DNA of 64,000 bases, taken from assembly GCA_024398475.1 (NCBI GenBank), contig JAKSJB010000006.1:1-64000 (forward strand). The letters run 5' to 3'. Position numbers and translations under genes: made by a program. The notes under the pieces were generated by a model. That model was not told the origin of the DNA. It did not search any database and saw nothing but the letters and a program-made list of their open reading frames with translations. Below are positions 63,253 to 64,000 of the stretch, piece after piece. The stretch comes from Bacteroidaceae bacterium (GTDB taxonomy: Bacteria; Bacteroidota; Bacteroidia; Bacteroidales; Bacteroidaceae). The first letter of the stretch is position 1; each line of letters starts with the position of its first letter.

Positions 63253-64000
63253 TCACTTGAATTTAGGATTTGTTGTCTGATATTCCGGTACAGAACGTTT
63301 TATGGCTTCTATCAATTCTGCCTCCTTCATATTCACAGCCAATACCGTCAGATCATTTACCATCCGGTGAGCTTCTTCATAATCGTATTCACGGACCTTG
63401 GCAATCTTAATTCTCTGATGGTTTGTCGGCATTGTATTTTCTGCATTGGCAAGAACTTCTTCATAGAGTTTCTCACCAGGACGCAAACCTATATATTCAA
63501 TCTTAATATCCTTATCTGGAATAAATCCAGCCAATTCAATCATTCTGCGAGCCATATAATCAATTTTAACGGCCTTTCCCATATCAAACACAAATATCTC
63601 ATTACCACGACTCATTGTTGCGGCTTCCATAACCAACCTACATGCTTCTGGAATAGTCATGAAGAAACGTATAATATCAGGATGGGTAACTGTCACAGGA
63701 CCACCTCTCTTAATCTGTTCCGTAAAACGTGGGATAACACTTCCGTTGGAACCGAGTACATTTCCAAAGCGAGTAGTAACGAATTTTGTCTTGCCTTCTT
63801 GAATACCATTAGAAATAGACAAGCCTAATGATTGAACATAAATTTCAGCCAAACGTTTTGAGCAACCCATCACGTTCGTTGGATTTACGGCCTTGTCAGT
63901 ACTGATCATCACCATCATCTCTACACCATATTCCACACACTTATTGGCTACATAATGACTGCCGGTAACATTCACATGAATTGCTTCACATGGATTGCCC
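63253..64000 (-). CDS. Nucleotide-sugar 4,6-dehydratase/epimerase, 3' part (CapD/FlaA1-like)
   Basis: The gene continues past the right edge; about 249 C-terminal residues are in the window. From the edge the frame reads NPCEAIHVNVTGSHYVAN, the standard opening of the post-Rossmann part of polysaccharide-biosynthesis SDR proteins. It continues with VMISTDKAVNPTNVMGCSKRLAE (modified catalytic YxxxK as MGCSKRLAE, as in the CapD family), TRFGNVLGSNGSVIPRF, and the C-terminal GLRPGEKLYEE. It acts on UDP-GlcNAc-type sugars for capsule, O-antigen or glycoprotein glycans. The N-terminal membrane part, if present, lies outside. Confidence 0.88.
   Translation of the reverse strand, partial: GNPCEAIHVNVTGSHYVANKCVEYGVEMMVMISTDKAVNPTNVMGCSKRLAEIYVQSLGLSISNGIQEGKTKFVTTRFGNVLGSNGSVIPRFTEQIKRGGPVTVTHPDIIRFFMTIPEACRLVMEAATMSRGNEIFVFDMGKAVKIDYMARRMIELAGFIPDKDIKIEYIGLRPGEKLYEEVLANAENTMPTNHQRIKIAKVREYDYEEAHRMVNDLTVLAVNMKEAELIEAIKRSVPEYQTTNPKFK

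Noticed and set aside
1..64000. tRNA, rRNA, prophage or insertion-sequence genes
   Set aside because: No cloverleaf-like, rRNA-like, integrase, transposase or phage structural sequence was seen anywhere in the window.

Overview
The window looks like chromosome of a Bacteroidota, most likely a Prevotella-type member of the Bacteroidales. The evidence is: TAnnTTTG promoter boxes instead of E. coli-type -10 boxes, almost no purine-rich ribosome binding sites, secreted proteins ending in short sorting-like tails (NGxR...G...K), CotH/beta-helix surface proteins, a DPP III very close in layout to the Bacteroides enzyme, and a typical Bacteroidales gene set. The genus is inferred; no rRNA or tRNA gene is visible.

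Layout. 1-8 kb: a DUF3667 membrane protein, a lipoprotein alpha/beta hydrolase, a secreted leucine-rich-repeat protein, and a divergent TPR sensor kinase/response regulator pair. Two matching palindromes sit at equal distance from the two divergent promoters. 8.3-20 kb: an AT-rich defence island, all on the minus strand. In transcription order it holds a broken DUF2075-like remnant, a DUF262/HNH (GmrSD-like) protein, an unassigned PD-(D/E)XK protein, two cytosine-5 DNA methyltransferases, a McrB-like GTPase and a LlaJI-type endonuclease. The last four match the LlaJI restriction-modification architecture. The island lies between two inverted ~200-bp copies of a structured repeat and ends in a clear terminator. 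20.4-34.7 kb: housekeeping genes (radical SAM protein, dprA, thioesterase, prfB, CYTH, VanZ, Na+ symporter, pdxB, VanX-like dipeptidase, LTA-synthase-like sulfatase, MsbA-like exporter, RNase H, argS). 34.7-42 kb: a four-gene minus-strand cluster of secreted proteins with CotH kinase and beta-helix domains. 42.3-55.8 kb: a plus-strand run with a GH51 arabinofuranosidase, aldo/keto reductase, M20 deacetylase, K+/Na+:H+ antiporter, LolD-like ATPase, CvfB-like S1 protein, polyprenyl synthase, SpoU methylase and mutS. 55.9-64 kb: a small membrane protein, a tightly overlapping operon (DPP III, AlkD-like, Fur, purA, aroA), nagB, and the 3' part of a nucleotide-sugar dehydratase gene running off the right edge.

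The most unusual part of the non-coding DNA is its repeat content. Intergenic gaps carry degenerate short-period arrays: 8-bp GTWGACTY, 7-bp GCCATTR, 6-bp GCGTTT and two 11-bp families. They also carry two larger structured elements, here called A (with a GNRA-type hairpin) and B (a 121-nt nested-stem core). The 7-bp arrays often form A-run/stem/T-run hairpins behind genes. One array-like stretch appears to have become the C-terminal tail of the LolD-like protein. Most genes are identified from motifs read by eye; no database search was run.
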